Assembly (NCBI RefSeq): GCF_002865545.1
Contig: NZ_CP025543.1
Coordinates: 827,576-891,575, forward strand
DNA: 64,000 nt
Direction: 5' to 3'
DNA from: Spiroplasma monobiae MQ-1
GTDB lineage: Bacteria; Bacillota_I; Bacilli_A; Mycoplasmatales; Mycoplasmataceae
Shown here in pieces: positions 1-10,999 of the stretch. How positions within the stretch are numbered: position 1 is the stretch's first letter; each line of letters opens with the position of its first letter. Made by a program: the position numbers and the translations under genes. The notes beneath the pieces are model-generated. The model worked only from the letters and a program-made list of their open reading frames with translations. It had not been told where the DNA came from and searched no databases.

Positions 1-1458
1 TTTAACGAACAATTCCTTTAAAATTTCTGTTGTAATTGGTTTGTCTTCTTCAATTAACTTATGTGCACTGTATTCAAAATCTGCAAATTGTATTTGTCTA
101 TAGAATGTTGATATTAAGTCGAATAGTCTTTGTTGTAATAAATATTTTTTTTCTTCAACATCGTTTGTATTTGAATATAAATAATCAAACAATAAGTGTT
201 CATTAAATGTAGAAGCAACTTCAGCTAAAATGATTGGATAATTATTTAATGGATAAGTCTGTTCTTCATCTGAAAAAAGAGTATGTACAGAATGACCAAT
301 TTCATGTGCTAATGTACTTACCGAACCCAGTTTGTTGTCTCAATTCATCAAAATTATTGGTTCAACTCCATTTCCACCAGAAGAATATGCTCCATCAGAT
401 TTGTTGTTATCTTCATAGTAATCTATTAAATTATCCTTAAAAGCAATATCTACTTTTTCTAAGTATTGTTCTCCCAAAACTTTTAAGGAATTTTTTACTA
501 TATTTATACCTTCTTCAACTGAAAATTTTTTACTATAATTTTTTGTAATTTTTAATAGTCTATCTGTAGAATAGAATTTATCTAATTTGCAAATCTTTTT
601 TATAAGTCTGTTGTACTTTTTGAATGGTTCTATATTATTCTTACCAAACTCAATGAATTTAATATAAATTTCTAAATCTACTTGATCTTCGAATAGATTC
701 ATTTCTAGTATTGACTTATAGTTTCTAACTAATTTATTTTCATATTGTTCTTGAATTATTGCTTCATATATTTTTGCAAAACTGTGTTTTCTTGATATAA
801 AATTTTTAAAATATAGACTTTGAGCTTCTCTTCTTTTTAATTGGTCTTCTGCAGGTTTTGAATCTTCCATTATCTCTTTATACAAGGAAGATGTTAATTC
901 TCTTTCTTCACAATTTCATATAATTTTTTCAGATTTTCTATCAGCATATGCAAGGGAATCATATAAATTGCCCACTGCATTTCTACTTCTTTCAAGTTTG
1001 CTCATTAATTCTTCTTCATTTTTAGATAATATAAAATTTGATGATTTAAAAAAAGTCCTAAAGTAATACTTATAACTTGTTTTTCCGGTTTCTTCTAATC
1101 ATTTTAAAATACTTTCTTCACCCACTTCTTTTAGTTCATTTGAAATAAAAGAAGTCTTGACTTTAATCTTTTGATAAAAGTTATCTAACATAGAGCTAAT
1201 TTCTTGATTTTCATTATTTGTTTGGTCTATGTCTATTAAGTGAGCATATTGATTTAGCTTTGTTAAAATAAAATCCTTTTTCTTATCTAATTCTAAGTAA
1301 TTAATAAAGCTCTCCTTTTGATTTAATTTTCCTTTCATGTTTTCAATTTCTTTACAAATACTTTTTGCTTTAAGTAAATCTTCTTTCCATTCGCCAAAGT
1401 TTTTGTATAGATGAGAAAAATCTCATTTGTATTTTTTTTCTGCTTGTTTTCTTTTCAT
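1..1458 (-). CDS. pepF: Oligoendopeptidase F, partial (C-terminus beyond window)
   Basis: Zinc metallopeptidase of family M3 that cleaves short peptides in the cytoplasm, which suits a mollicute that lives on imported peptides. The first 486 codons are visible; the protein runs off the left edge, so its full length cannot be seen. The zinc site reads HEIGHSVHTLF with HEIGH at about residues 385-389, as expected for M3. The start is the ATG at 1456-1458 (MKRKQAEKKYKWDF); several TGA codons are read as Trp. A hairpin terminator (1478-1500) separates it from the upstream aminopeptidase gene, so it probably has its own promoter, although the gap is short. Family assignment is firm; substrate range is unknown. 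Confidence 0.93.
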
Positions 1459-1477
1459 AAAAATATTATATAAAATA

Positions 1478-1500
1478 AAAAATCTCTTAACGAGATTTTT
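1478..1500 (-). terminator. Rho-independent terminator after pepA
   Basis: AATCTC and GAGATT pair across a TTAAC loop, followed on the minus strand by a T-run. It lies between the pepA stop and the pepF start. Confidence 0.75.
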
Positions 1501-1505
1501 AGATT

Positions 1506-2843
1506 TTATTTATTTAATAATTCAAACATAGTTCTTAGCATTGGTGCTCTACCACGCTTGTCAGTATCTGCTGTTGCAGCTATGTCTAAATGAATATATT
1601 CCTTGTCTTCAGCAAATGAATTTAAGAATGCTGCTGCAGTTGAAGATCCAGCAGATCTTCCTGGTTCTGAGTTTGCTAAGTCAGCAACTTTTGAACACTG
1701 CATTGCTTTTAAATGTTCATCAATCATCGGTAATCTTCAAACAGGTTCTTGAGCTTTTTTAGCAGCCTCTTCAAATTCTGTATAGAAATCGTCACTTGGT
1801 GAGAAAGTTCCTGTGAATCAGCTACCCAAAGCAACCCCTATAGCTCCTGTTAAAGTGGCAACAGTAATTGCTTTATCAGCTTTGGCAACTCTAGTTGCAA
1901 AAGTAAGACCATCAGCCAATACCAATCTTCCTTCAGCATCCGTATTTGTTATTTCTACAGTTTTACCATTCATTGATTTAATAACTGATTCTGTAAGAGT
2001 GGCATGTCCACCGATTCTGTTATCTGTTAATAAAGCAATTGATATAACATTAACTTTTGCTTTTGCTTTTGCTAATGCAAAAACTGTTGAAGAAACTATT
2101 GCAGCTCCAGACATATCAAACTTCATGTTTTCAATAAAGTTTGATGGTTTTAAATTATATCCACCTGTATCAAAAGTTATCCCTTTACCTACTAAAGCTG
2201 TTTTCTTTTTAGAAGTATCTGTAGTGTACTCTACAGTAACAACTCTAGGTTCAACATGGCTTCCTGCGTTTACAGAAAGTAATAAGCCCATACCCATATC
2301 TTCAATTTGTTTTTTGTCATATACAGTAACTTTTACATTAGGTACATCTTTAGCTTTTTCAACTATTCTATTTGCAATTTCAACTGATGTACCAATGTTT
2401 GGTGGTAGATCTTGTAGATCTCTTGCAAAGTTCATATATTCAACTTTGATCATTGATGCTTCAAACAATGGTGTGTATTCTTCATCAAACATAAAGTTAA
2501 TTGATTTTGGTGTTGAAGAACTTTCTTTGTAATCAAGTTCTTTGTGTGAAGCAAAAACTACTGATTCAATAATTTTTTGGAAAGCTTCTTCAGGTTCAAG
2601 GAAAGCATTTACAAATGAATCAACATCAATATTTAATTCATATTTGTTTGATTTAACAATTTTTTCTAAATTTTTTCCTAAATCATTTAAACATTTTTTG
2701 TCTCCAATGTAATAGTAAAGAATTTTATCTTCACTTATTAAAGTTGTAGCGCCATCTTCTTTTATAACTAAGTCGTTAACTGTGTTTTTTGAGTCAACGG
2801 CTTTTAAAGTTAATAGAAATTTTGGTCCGTTATTAGTTATCAT
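1506..2843 (-). CDS. pepA: Leucyl aminopeptidase (M17)
   Basis: Cytosolic aminopeptidase of family M17, a two-metal enzyme that removes N-terminal residues from peptides. It is 445 aa under code 4. The M17 signature NTDAEGRLVLADGL is at about residues 300-313, and the metal/active-site stretch GKGITFDTGG lies upstream of it. The N-terminal third is the poorly conserved macro-like domain typical of the family. The start ATG at 2843 follows AAAGGAGAAAACAAA. Its product would act after oligopeptide uptake together with the neighbouring PepF. A terminator follows directly. Confidence 0.96.
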
Positions 2844-2889
2844 TTTGTTTTCTCCTTTAAATACAAGAATATAATATCACTTTTTTTCA

Positions 2890-3477
2890 TTAGTTTATAA
2901 CAAAGGTCATTTTGCAGATTTTATTTCTGCACTTTCCATAAATAATTAGCTTTAAATCTTTTGCATTTTTATCGTATGTCATAAATGTTCTAACCATACC
3001 ATGACCACTTGGACATCTAAGTCTTCTGTTTGCTAATTTAGAATTTAAAGAAAAGAATTTAGATTTCATTGTGTAAATATAATAAGTTTCTTTTTTAAGT
3101 CTGTTATTTTGATCTTCAATTTCATCTAAAACAACAAAACTAATTTCTTTTATATCTTTAATTTTTTTTCTCATTTTAGAGTATAAACTGTCTTTTCCTC
3201 TTAAAAACCCATTTATGTGTTGCTTAAATCTTTCAAATACATTTGTAGATTCTCCAATATAACAAAACTTTAACTTTCCATTAGAAATTGAATACAACAA
3301 ATATGTTCCAGCAACCCTGTCTTTTATTTGTCTTATATCTTCTAAATTTAAAACTGTTCTTGTTTTTAAAAATTTTGAAATTCTATGCATTAAATAATCC
3401 TCGGAGAAAGATTTTACCCTAGGATCTCTTGAGTTTTTAATTTTGTTAACTAATTTGAATTGATTACTTAATTCCAT
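2890..3477 (-). CDS. GIY-YIG nuclease-domain protein with C-terminal Cys cluster
   Basis: Predicted 195-residue protein. A GIY-YIG fold is visible from about residue 56: GTYLLY is the GIY strand, FCYIGES the YIG strand, the conserved Arg sits in ERFKQH, and the candidate catalytic Glu is in RLKKETYYIY. The C-terminus carries RCPSGHG and GKCRNKICKM, a possible metal-binding cluster. The arrangement recalls the N-terminal nuclease module of UvrC, but the rest of UvrC is absent. It stands alone between tuf and pepA. Whether it repairs DNA, restricts DNA or is structural cannot be told from sequence. Confidence 0.7.
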   Translation of the reverse strand: MELSNQFKLVNKIKNSRDPRVKSFSEDYLMHRISKFLKTRTVLNLEDIRQIKDRVAGTYLLYSISNGKLKFCYIGESTNVFERFKQHINGFLRGKDSLYSKMRKKIKDIKEISFVVLDEIEDQNNRLKKETYYIYTMKSKFFSLNSKLANRRLRCPSGHGMVRTFMTYDKNAKDLKLIIYGKCRNKICKMTFVIN

Positions 3478-3507
3478 TTTTTTGTACCTTTATAACTAGA
3501 TTATAAA

Positions 3508-3533
3508 TTAAAAAAATTCCCAAAGGGAATTCT
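3508..3533 (-). terminator. Terminator of tuf
   Basis: AATTCCC and GGGAATT pair across an AAA loop, followed on the minus strand by seven Ts. It lies 18 bases past the tuf stop. Confidence 0.85.
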
Positions 3534-3551
3534 TATTTTTATATTGTTTAA

Positions 3552-4739
3552 TTATTCAACGATTGAAACAACTGTTCCGGCACCAATAGTTCTTCCACCT
3601 TCACGGATTGAGAATTTTGTTCCTTGTTCAACAGCGATTGGTTTGATTAATTCAACAACTAATTCTACGTTATCTCCAGGCATAACCATGTCTGTTCCAC
3701 TTGGTAAGTGAACTTCTCCAGTAACGTCTGTAGTTCTAAAGTAAAATTGTGGACGGTATTTGTTGAAGAATGGTTTGTGTCTTCCACCTTCTTCTTGTGT
3801 TAAAGCATAAACTGATGCATTTAATTTTGTATGAGGTTTGATTGTTCCTGGTTTTGCAAGAACTTGTCCACGTTCGATGTCGCTTCTGTCAACCCCTCTT
3901 AATAATGCTCCTACATTATCTCCAGCTTCAGCAAAGTCTAATAATTTTCTAAACATTTCTAATGCTGTAACAACGATTTTTTTACTTTCTTCAACTAATC
4001 CAACGATTTCAACTTCGTCGTTAACTCTAACAACTCCACGTTCAACTCTACCAGTTGCAACTGTTCCACGTCCTGTAATTGTAAATACATCTTCTACAGG
4101 CATTAGGAAAGTTTTATCTGTATCACGAGTTGGAGTTGGGATGTATTCGTCAACTGCTTTCATTAATTCTTCAACTTGAGCTACTCATTTAGCATCTCCA
4201 TTTAAAGCTCCTAAAGCAGATCCACGAACAACTGGTGCTCCGTCTCCGTCAAAGTCATAAGCTGATAATAAGTCTCTAACTTCCATTTCAACTAAGTCGA
4301 TTAATTCTTCGTCATCAACCATGTCACATTTATTTAAGAAAACAACGATTGAAGGTACTCCAACTTGTCTTGATAATAAGATGTGTTCTCTTGTTTGTGG
4401 CATTGGCCCGTCAGTTGCAGCAACAACTAGGATTCCACCATCCATTTGTGCAGCTCCTGTGATCATGTTTTTAACATAATCGGCATGTCCAGGACAGTCT
4501 ACGTGTGCGTAGTGTCTGTTTTCTGTTTTATATTCAACGTGAGAAGTATTAATTGTAATACCTCTTTCTCTTTCTTCTGGTGCATTATCAATATTTGCGT
4601 AATCTTTGAATTCTGCTCCACCTTTTTCTGCTAATACTTTTGTAATTGCAGCTGTTAAAGTAGTTTTACCGTGGTCAACGTGTCCGATTGTTCCAATGTT
4701 AACGTGAGGTAAACTACGGTCAAATGCTTCTTTTGCCAT
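3552..4739 (-). CDS. tuf: Elongation factor Tu
   Basis: GTPase that delivers aminoacyl-tRNA to the ribosome; 395 aa, the normal length. G1 is GHVDHGKTT near residue 19, followed by DCPGHADY and [10 protein letters not shown]. The reading frame crosses a TGA (Trp) where GDAK continues into WVAQVEEL, one of the clearest proofs of code 4 here. It is the last gene of the str cluster, but a strong promoter of its own lies in the fusA-tuf gap (4800-4828) and a terminator follows the stop. Confidence 0.99.
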
Positions 4740-4799
4740 GTTTTTTGTTTCCTTCCATTTGGTTCTTATTTATTTTTATTGCGACCAAGTGTCCTAATA

Positions 4800-4828
4800 A
4801 TTATAAATAGATTTTCTTTAAAGTACAA
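4800..4828 (-). promoter_or_regulatory. Promoter of tuf
   Basis: On the minus strand TTGTAC, a 17-base spacer and TATAAT; the -10 is at 4800-4805. The predicted transcript start is about 55 bases before the tuf ATG. It would allow EF-Tu to be made independently of the upstream str genes. Confidence 0.75.
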
Positions 4829-4854
4829 TACTTTTTTAATTTGATAAGCAGGTA

Positions 4855-6924
4855 TTATTTACCTTGTTTTTTGATAATTTCTTCAGCAATGTTTTTTGGT
4901 GCTTCATTATAGTGACTGAAAATCATTGTATAGTTTCCACGTCCTTGTGTAAATGAACGCAACTCTGTTGCATAACCAAACATTTCTGATAAAGGAACCT
5001 TAGACTTAATAGTTTGTGCATTCCCTCTTTGTTCTGATCCTTCGATTAGACCACGTTTTGATGAAATGTTACCCATTACATCCCCATAGTATTCATCAGG
5101 CACAGTTACTTCAACTGACATAATAGGCTCTAAAAGAACTGGATTAACTTTTTTAGCAGCTTCTTTTAATGCCATTGATGCAGCAATTTTATATGCCATC
5201 TCGTTTGAGTCGACATCGTGGTATGATCCATCAACGATTGTTGCTTTAACGTCTATCATTGGGAATCCAGCGATAACACCGTTTTGTAATGAGTTTTCAA
5301 GTCCAACTCTAGCAGCATTGATGTATTCTTTTGAGATTTTACCCCCAACAATTTTATCAACTCATTCAAACCCTTTGTCGTGGTTTGGTTCGAATTCAAT
5401 CACAACGTGACCATATTGTCCACGTCCTCCTGATTGTTTAACATATTTACCTTCAACTTTTGCTGATCCTTTAATTGTTTCACGGTATGAAACTTGAGGA
5501 GCTCCAACGTTTGTTTCAACTTTGAATTCTCTTTTTAGACGGTCAACAATGATGTCCAAGTGTAATTCACCCATTCCGGCGATAATTGTTTGTCCAGTTT
5601 CTTCATCTGTATAAGTTCTGAAAGTTGGATCTTCTTCTGATAATTTGTTCAATGATAACCCTAGTTTTTCTTGGTCAGCTTTAGTTTTTGGTTCTAACGC
5701 TAAGTGAATAACTGGTTCTGGGAATACCATTGATTCTAAGATAATTTCGTTTTTTTCATCTGTAAGAGTATCTCCAGTTGTTGTATCTTTTAAACCAACA
5801 GCTGCTGCGATATCTCCAGCATAAACTTCTTCGATTTCTTCACGGTTGTTGGCGTGCATTTTTAATAAACGTCCAACACGTTCTTTTTTATCTTTAGTTG
5901 CATTTAATACGTAACTTCCTTTTGTTAATACCCCTGAGTAAACTCTAAAGAATGTTAATTTACCAACGAATGGGTCAGTCATAATTTTAAATGCTAATGC
6001 GGCAAATGGTGCTTCATCTGCGGCAGGTCTTTCAGCTTCTTCTCCATTTGGTAATACCCCTTTAATAGCAGGTACATCTAATGGTGAAGGTAAGTAAGCA
6101 ACAACTGCGTCTAATAATAATTTAACACCTTTGTTTTTGAATGCTGATCCAGCTAATACTGGGAAGAATTCTGCTGAAATAACACCTTTACGAATTGCTG
6201 ATTTTAATTCTGGGATTGTGATTTCTCCACCATCTAAGAATTTCATCATTAATTCTTCATCGTATTCAACAGCCATTTCAACTAATTGAGCTCTTAACTC
6301 TTCAGCTTTATCTTTTAAATCAGCTGGGATTTCGATTTCTTTTGCAATTTCATCTGCAGCTCCATCAAATCCTCATGCTTTCATTTCAACTAAATCAATG
6401 ATTCCGCTGAATTGATCTTCTGCTCCAATTGGTAATTGAATAGGTGCGGCTTTTGCTCCCAATCTATCTCCGATTGTTTTTACTGAGTATAAAAAGTCAG
6501 CTCCTGTTTTATCCATTTTGTTAACAAAAACAACTCTTGGTACTCTATATGTTGTTGCTTGTCTTCAAACAGTTTCAGTTTGAGGTTCAACCCCACTTTG
6601 ACCGTCTAATACAGCAACCGCTCCATCAAGAACTCTTAATGATCTTTCAACTTCAACTGTGAAGTCAACGTGACCAGGAGTATCAATGATGTTAAATCTG
6701 TGGTCTGCTCAGAATGCTGTTGTTGCAGCAGAAGTAATAGTAATACCACGTTCTTGTTCTTGAGCCATTCAGTCCATTTGTGATTCACCTTCGTGAGTTT
6801 CACCAATTTTGTGAATTTTACCTGTATGGAATAAGATACGTTCTGTTGTAGTAGTTTTACCAGCATCAATGTGAGCCATAATACCAAAGTTACGAGTCAT
6901 ATCTAAACTATATTCTCTAGGCAT
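4855..6924 (-). CDS. fusA: Elongation factor G
   Basis: Translocation GTPase; 689 aa, normal length. The start at 6924 ([20 protein letters not shown]) follows AAGGAGAAAAG. G1 is [12 protein letters not shown], then DTPGHVDF and [10 protein letters not shown]. The C-terminal domains keep GQYGHV and the [14 protein letters not shown] tail. It sits 23 bases downstream of rpsG in the str operon and about 115 bases upstream of tuf. Confidence 0.99.
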
Positions 6925-6947
6925 ATTCTTTTCTCCTTAATTTTCTA

Positions 6948-7415
<468 letters not shown>

Positions 7416-7466
7416 GGTAATTTGCTCCTTTCATATTTAAATTGATAAAATGTGAATTACACTCTA

Positions 7467-7886
7467 CTATTTTTTATCTTTAGGTCTCTTTGTTCCATAT
7501 AATGAACGAGATTGCATTCTTCCGTTAACTCCAGTTGTATCTAAAGTACCACGAATTATATGATAACGAACCCCAGGTAAGTCTTTTACCCTTCCCCCAC
7601 GGATTAACACAACACTGTGTTCTTGTAAGTTGTGTCCTTCCCCTGGAATATAAGCTGTTACCTCCATACCGTTAGTCAATCTAACCCTTGCATACTTACG
7701 TAAAGCTGAGTTAGGTTTTTTAGGAGTCATAGTTGCAACCCTTGTACATACACCTCTTTTTTGTGGTGCTGAAACTCTAGTTACTTTTTTTAATAAAGTG
7801 TTAACTCCTCTATTTAAAGCAGGAGCTTTAGTTTTTCATGTTTTTGCTTTTCTTGGTTTTCTAACTAATTGATTAATTGTTGCCAT
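7467..7886 (-). CDS. rpsL: Ribosomal protein S12
   Basis: Decoding-centre protein of the 30S subunit; 139 aa. [20 protein letters not shown] at the start, [17 protein letters not shown] and the [16 protein letters not shown] loop are diagnostic. It is the first gene of the str operon. AAGGAGGAACC precedes the ATG at 7886. The leader upstream carries a small hairpin and a TATAAT box. Confidence 0.99.
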
Positions 7887-7904
7887 TTTAAGGTTCCTCC
7901 TTTC

Positions 7905-7945
7905 CACAATACCGAGTGTATTGTAATCACACAAAATATATTATA
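7905..7945 (-). promoter_or_regulatory. str operon -10 box and leader hairpin
   Basis: On the minus strand a TATAAT box lies at 7940-7945. Between it and the rpsL ribosome-binding site is an inverted repeat ACAATAC-loop-GTATTGT (7906-7924). The hairpin would be at the very 5' end of the mRNA. No convincing -35 box was seen. The regulatory role is inference. Confidence 0.45.
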
Positions 7946-7951
7946 TATGAA

Positions 7952-7985
7952 AAAATGAGTTAAATTATAAAATTCAACTCATTTT
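7952..7985 (-). terminator. Terminator of the 7996-8754 gene
   Basis: AAAATGAGTT and AACTCATTTT form a perfect 10-bp stem with a 14-base loop, followed by Ts on the minus strand. It lies just past the gene's stop and just upstream of the str promoter. Confidence 0.7.
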
Positions 7986-7995
7986 AATTAATTTT

Positions 7996-8754
7996 TTAGT
8001 GGTACAAAGTTATATTTGGCATTATATTATCAAAAGCTTGCTGGTTCATCATACCTTCTTGAAGCGGATAAATCAGTATTAATTCTAATAAATATACCAT
8101 TAAATAGTATGTATTCATGTATTCCATAAAAATTTCTATTCTTTGGTTTGAAAAACTATCTTCAGCAATTTTTGAAAGCCTATTATAAGTATTGTTGTAA
8201 TTTTGATTAAATTCTAGTATGTTTTCCATTAATTTTGCAAAAGCCGCTTGAGCATCTTGTTGTGAAACTGTTTTTAAGAAATTATTTAGAGGTTTAAAAA
8301 TTTCATTTGTGTCTTGATCAAGTTTTAAGTCTTTATATTTTTCTAATAATTCATTTGTTTTTACACCAAAAGCTTGAACCGCAGTTGCCACAATAATATC
8401 TATTCCTCTTGAATCATTTATTATTTCTTTTTCAATGTTTTCTTTTTCTAAGTTAACATCAATTGAAATTAATATAATTATTGAGTTTTGAAGAATTGAC
8501 ATTAGATGATTTAAAATGATAATTCTGTCTGAATTTTCATCCAACGGCACTCAATCACCAAAAGTTTTGTCGAACTCTTGTCCTAGTTTTTCAACATCTT
8601 CTCTTGTTAAAAGTTGATTATTTTCAGCCAAAAAATTCTCTATATTAGAAGGAACTTTAAACTCTTTTGAAACGTTAACTTTTAGATTTTCATATACTGT
8701 ATTTACTCTTTTTATAATTATTTTTTCATAATTTATTGGTCTTATTGCTTTCAT
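7996..8754 (-). CDS. Hypothetical helical protein, 252 aa
   Basis: I do not recognise the family. The frame is continuous from the ATG at 8754 (MKAIRPINYEKIIIKRVNTV) through a TGA Trp to the stop at 7996. The sequence is rich in charged and Asn/Gln residues and looks mostly alpha-helical. No signal peptide is seen; the stretches around INHLM..IIILISIDVN and YLMVYLLELILIYPL are hydrophobic but short, so it is probably soluble or peripheral. It is divergent from the 8838 gene across a short AT-rich gap and opens the spiroplasma-specific block. Confidence 0.75.
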
Positions 8755-8837
8755 ATAATGCTCTTTTCTATTTTTTTTATATATAAGATAATAATACTAC
8801 ATTTGATATTATTATAAATAATAAGGGGGATAAAAAA

Positions 8838-9971
8838 ATGGTATGAGGAGAATCAAACTCAAGAGACTTTCTTGATTGAGCTGATTTTTGTAGAAATAAC
8901 GCATTGAAAGAAAGGGGGATAAACTCTACTGCCGGGCCCAATTTTGCTTCTGACAAAAGTTCAGCACAATACAATAACGTAAAAAATACAATAATAAATA
9001 CAATTCAAAATTATAAAAGTATAAGTGTACAACAACTTTATAATGTATTGCCAACAAATATAGTTTCAAACCCCACTTCTAAAAATGTTATTTTACAATT
9101 GTATTTTGAAGATAATTTGAAAATACAAGGACAAGCAAAAAATAATAATTCAAGAGAGTCTAATTTTGTTTTGGTTTTTGTTAAAAAACTTCAACCAAAA
9201 CAACCCGCGCCCACTAAACCAAGTTCACCCCAACAAAGAGGACAATCAAATATTGAAGAATTAATTGATAATAATTGACAAGCAACAGGAAGAAAACTAA
9301 ACTTCGATAAAATGGAGCGAGAAGATAGAAGTAATCTTAACATAAGTTTAAAGAGAGTTAATCCAACACAAATTAATAGACCTGCTGAAAAACCCAATAT
9401 AGATGTAAGGCAAGCTATTAGAGAGAAGCCAATTGAAACACCAATACCAAGAGCAGAACCAAAAAGAGAAATACCTCCACAAATTCAATCTAATGTTACA
9501 TATATTCAAATTCCAAAGCCAAAACCAGAGGTTTTAAAAGAGGAGGTAAATGCTCCTGTAAAAATGAATTTAGAATTTAGACCAACACCTAACTTAAAAG
9601 AGATTGTAATTGAAGATAGAGTCTTTTATGGTCTTAGTGCTTATGATCTTTATTATATTGAAGCATTTCTAATTGATGCATCAATAAAAGACAAATCTGC
9701 TCAAAGCACAATCAAAATAACAAGAGATATAGTCAGGGTTAGAGGAGATATAAAATACGCGGAAGAGAAAAGTGATTCTAGCGCAATTAAAACAATATTT
9801 TGCTTCTTGGGTTGTCTTACAATCATTGGAATACCATTTGTTATTTCAGCAAACGCAAATAAAGTGAGAAAAAAGGCAAACAAAATATACAGGGGTCAAT
9901 TAAAGGTGAGAGGTTATGAATCATTAAAAGAAGAATTGAAAAATCTACACCCAAAAATAATTGAGTTTTAA
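8838..9971 (+). CDS. Proline-rich single-pass membrane protein, unknown function
   Basis: The open frame of 377 aa starts at the ATG at 8838 after AAGGGGGAT and crosses several TGA Trp codons (MVWGESNSRDFLDW). Residues 1-120 look globular. A Pro/Lys-rich linker follows at roughly 125-240 (QPAPTKPSSP, IPKPKPEV). A C-terminal module has one hydrophobic segment at about 318-338 (TIFCFLGCLTIIGIPFVISA) followed by a basic tail. This suggests a C-terminal membrane anchor with a long cytoplasmic arm. It is the only plus-strand gene in the first 47 kb and has its own strong terminator. I recognise no family. Confidence 0.78.
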
Positions 9972-9996
9972 AAAAGAACCTTTCGGTTCTTTTTTT
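9970..9996 (+). terminator. Strong convergent terminator
   Basis: AAGAACC and GGTTCTT pair across TTTC, with T-runs on both strands. It serves the plus-strand 8838-9971 gene and the converging minus-strand gene that ends at 9995. Confidence 0.9.
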
Positions 9997-10189
9997 ACAT
10001 TTCTTGTTTTTTGTAACTACTTTTTAGAATTTTTGCTTCACTAATAATGTTTTTTAGTTCATTCTTTTTAATTTTAATTTCTAAATTAGTTTGTTTAATT
10101 GTTTCTTTACATTTTTCAATTTCTGTTTCTTTAGCATCTCTTTGAATTTTGAATTCTGCTAACTTTTCTTTTAGAGCTTCTTTTGTCAT
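9995..10189 (-). CDS. Small coiled-coil protein, 64 aa
   Basis: A short, very highly charged protein (MTKEALKEKLAEFKIQRDAK at the start) whose heptad pattern predicts one continuous coiled coil over nearly its whole length. The ATG follows AAGGAGAAACAAAAAA. It lies 61 bases downstream of the nuclease gene and may share its transcript. Function is unknown; it is credible as a gene because of the ribosome-binding site and its position against a terminator. Confidence 0.6.
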   Translation of the reverse strand: MTKEALKEKLAEFKIQRDAKETEIEKCKETIKQTNLEIKIKKNELKNIISEAKILKSSYKKQEM

Positions 10190-10250
10190 TTTTTTGTTTC
10201 TCCTTAATAGATAAGATTTCTACTTATACATATTAGTTTAATTTAAAAGA

Positions 10251-10946
10251 TTAGTCTTGTCAAATAGGTTTAAGTTCCTTTATTTTAGAAAAGATTCTTG
10301 AAATTTCTTGATTATTTAGTCTTTCATAAGTCATTAAAACCCTGTCTTCTCTCGGGTTTAAAATAAAACATTCATCAACAATTTTTCCAGAAGCATTTTC
10401 AAACATTTTTTTATACAGAAACAATTGTGCATTGTATTTTTCAACATAATTAACTCTACTTGTTTTTATATCCATGATATAAAATTTATCTTTTGATTTT
10501 AGAATTAGATCAATTGTTCCCAAATAATTACAGTCATAACCCGAATAGAAAAATGTTTTTTCTGAATATATTTGATCGATATCATACTTATAAATGAATG
10601 AATTTAATTCCGTTATTAATCTCTTTGCAATATTTAAATGATTTGAATTCTTACAATCTTTTACAACTAGATTAAGTTTGAATTCCTTTCTTTCATTTAT
10701 AGAATCAGATATTATTTTGTGAACGCAAACACCTTGTTTCACAGAGTTTTCAATAACTTCTTTTTTAATAAATTTATTGTGTAAAAAAGGGTAACATTCT
10801 TCTAAGATCATACTTACAAATGGTAAATTTATTTTACTTCCGTCTAAAAATTCTGCTAATTCATATGGAATATCTTTTACATCTTCTTTTAATTTGTAAT
10901 TAAATTTGTCATCTCTTTCAATTATTTTTGATATATCGTAAAGCAT
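10251..10946 (-). CDS. PD-(D/E)XK nuclease-superfamily protein (RecB/Cas4-like)
   Basis: A 231-aa protein with the ordered motifs of RecB-type PD-(D/E)XK nucleases: a conserved His in KQGVCVHKIISD, then GTIDLILKSKDKFYIMDIKTSR (given here in two parts: GTIDLIL and MDIKTSR) supplying Asp and D-x-K, and the late NAQLFLYKK matching the QxxxY motif. No helicase domain and no Cas4-type Cys cluster are seen. Its frame ends KPIWQD after a TGA Trp. It lies downstream of the 881-aa repeat protein, separated from it by a terminator. It could act in DNA repair or in defence; nothing nearby decides. Confidence 0.72.
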
Positions 10947-10972
10947 ATTTTTTCTCCTATTTATAACATTAA

Positions 10973-10999
10973 CAAAAAAAATAATGGTTACCCATTATT
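10973..10999 (-). terminator. Terminator overlapping the repeat-protein stop
   Basis: AATAATGG and CCATTATT pair across TTAC and are followed by seven Ts on the minus strand. The TAA of the 10988-13633 gene is inside the stem. Confidence 0.85.

Noticed and set aside
1813..2532. 239-codon plus-strand open frame
   Set aside because: It lies wholly antisense to pepA and reflects codon bias of that gene; no ribosome-binding site.
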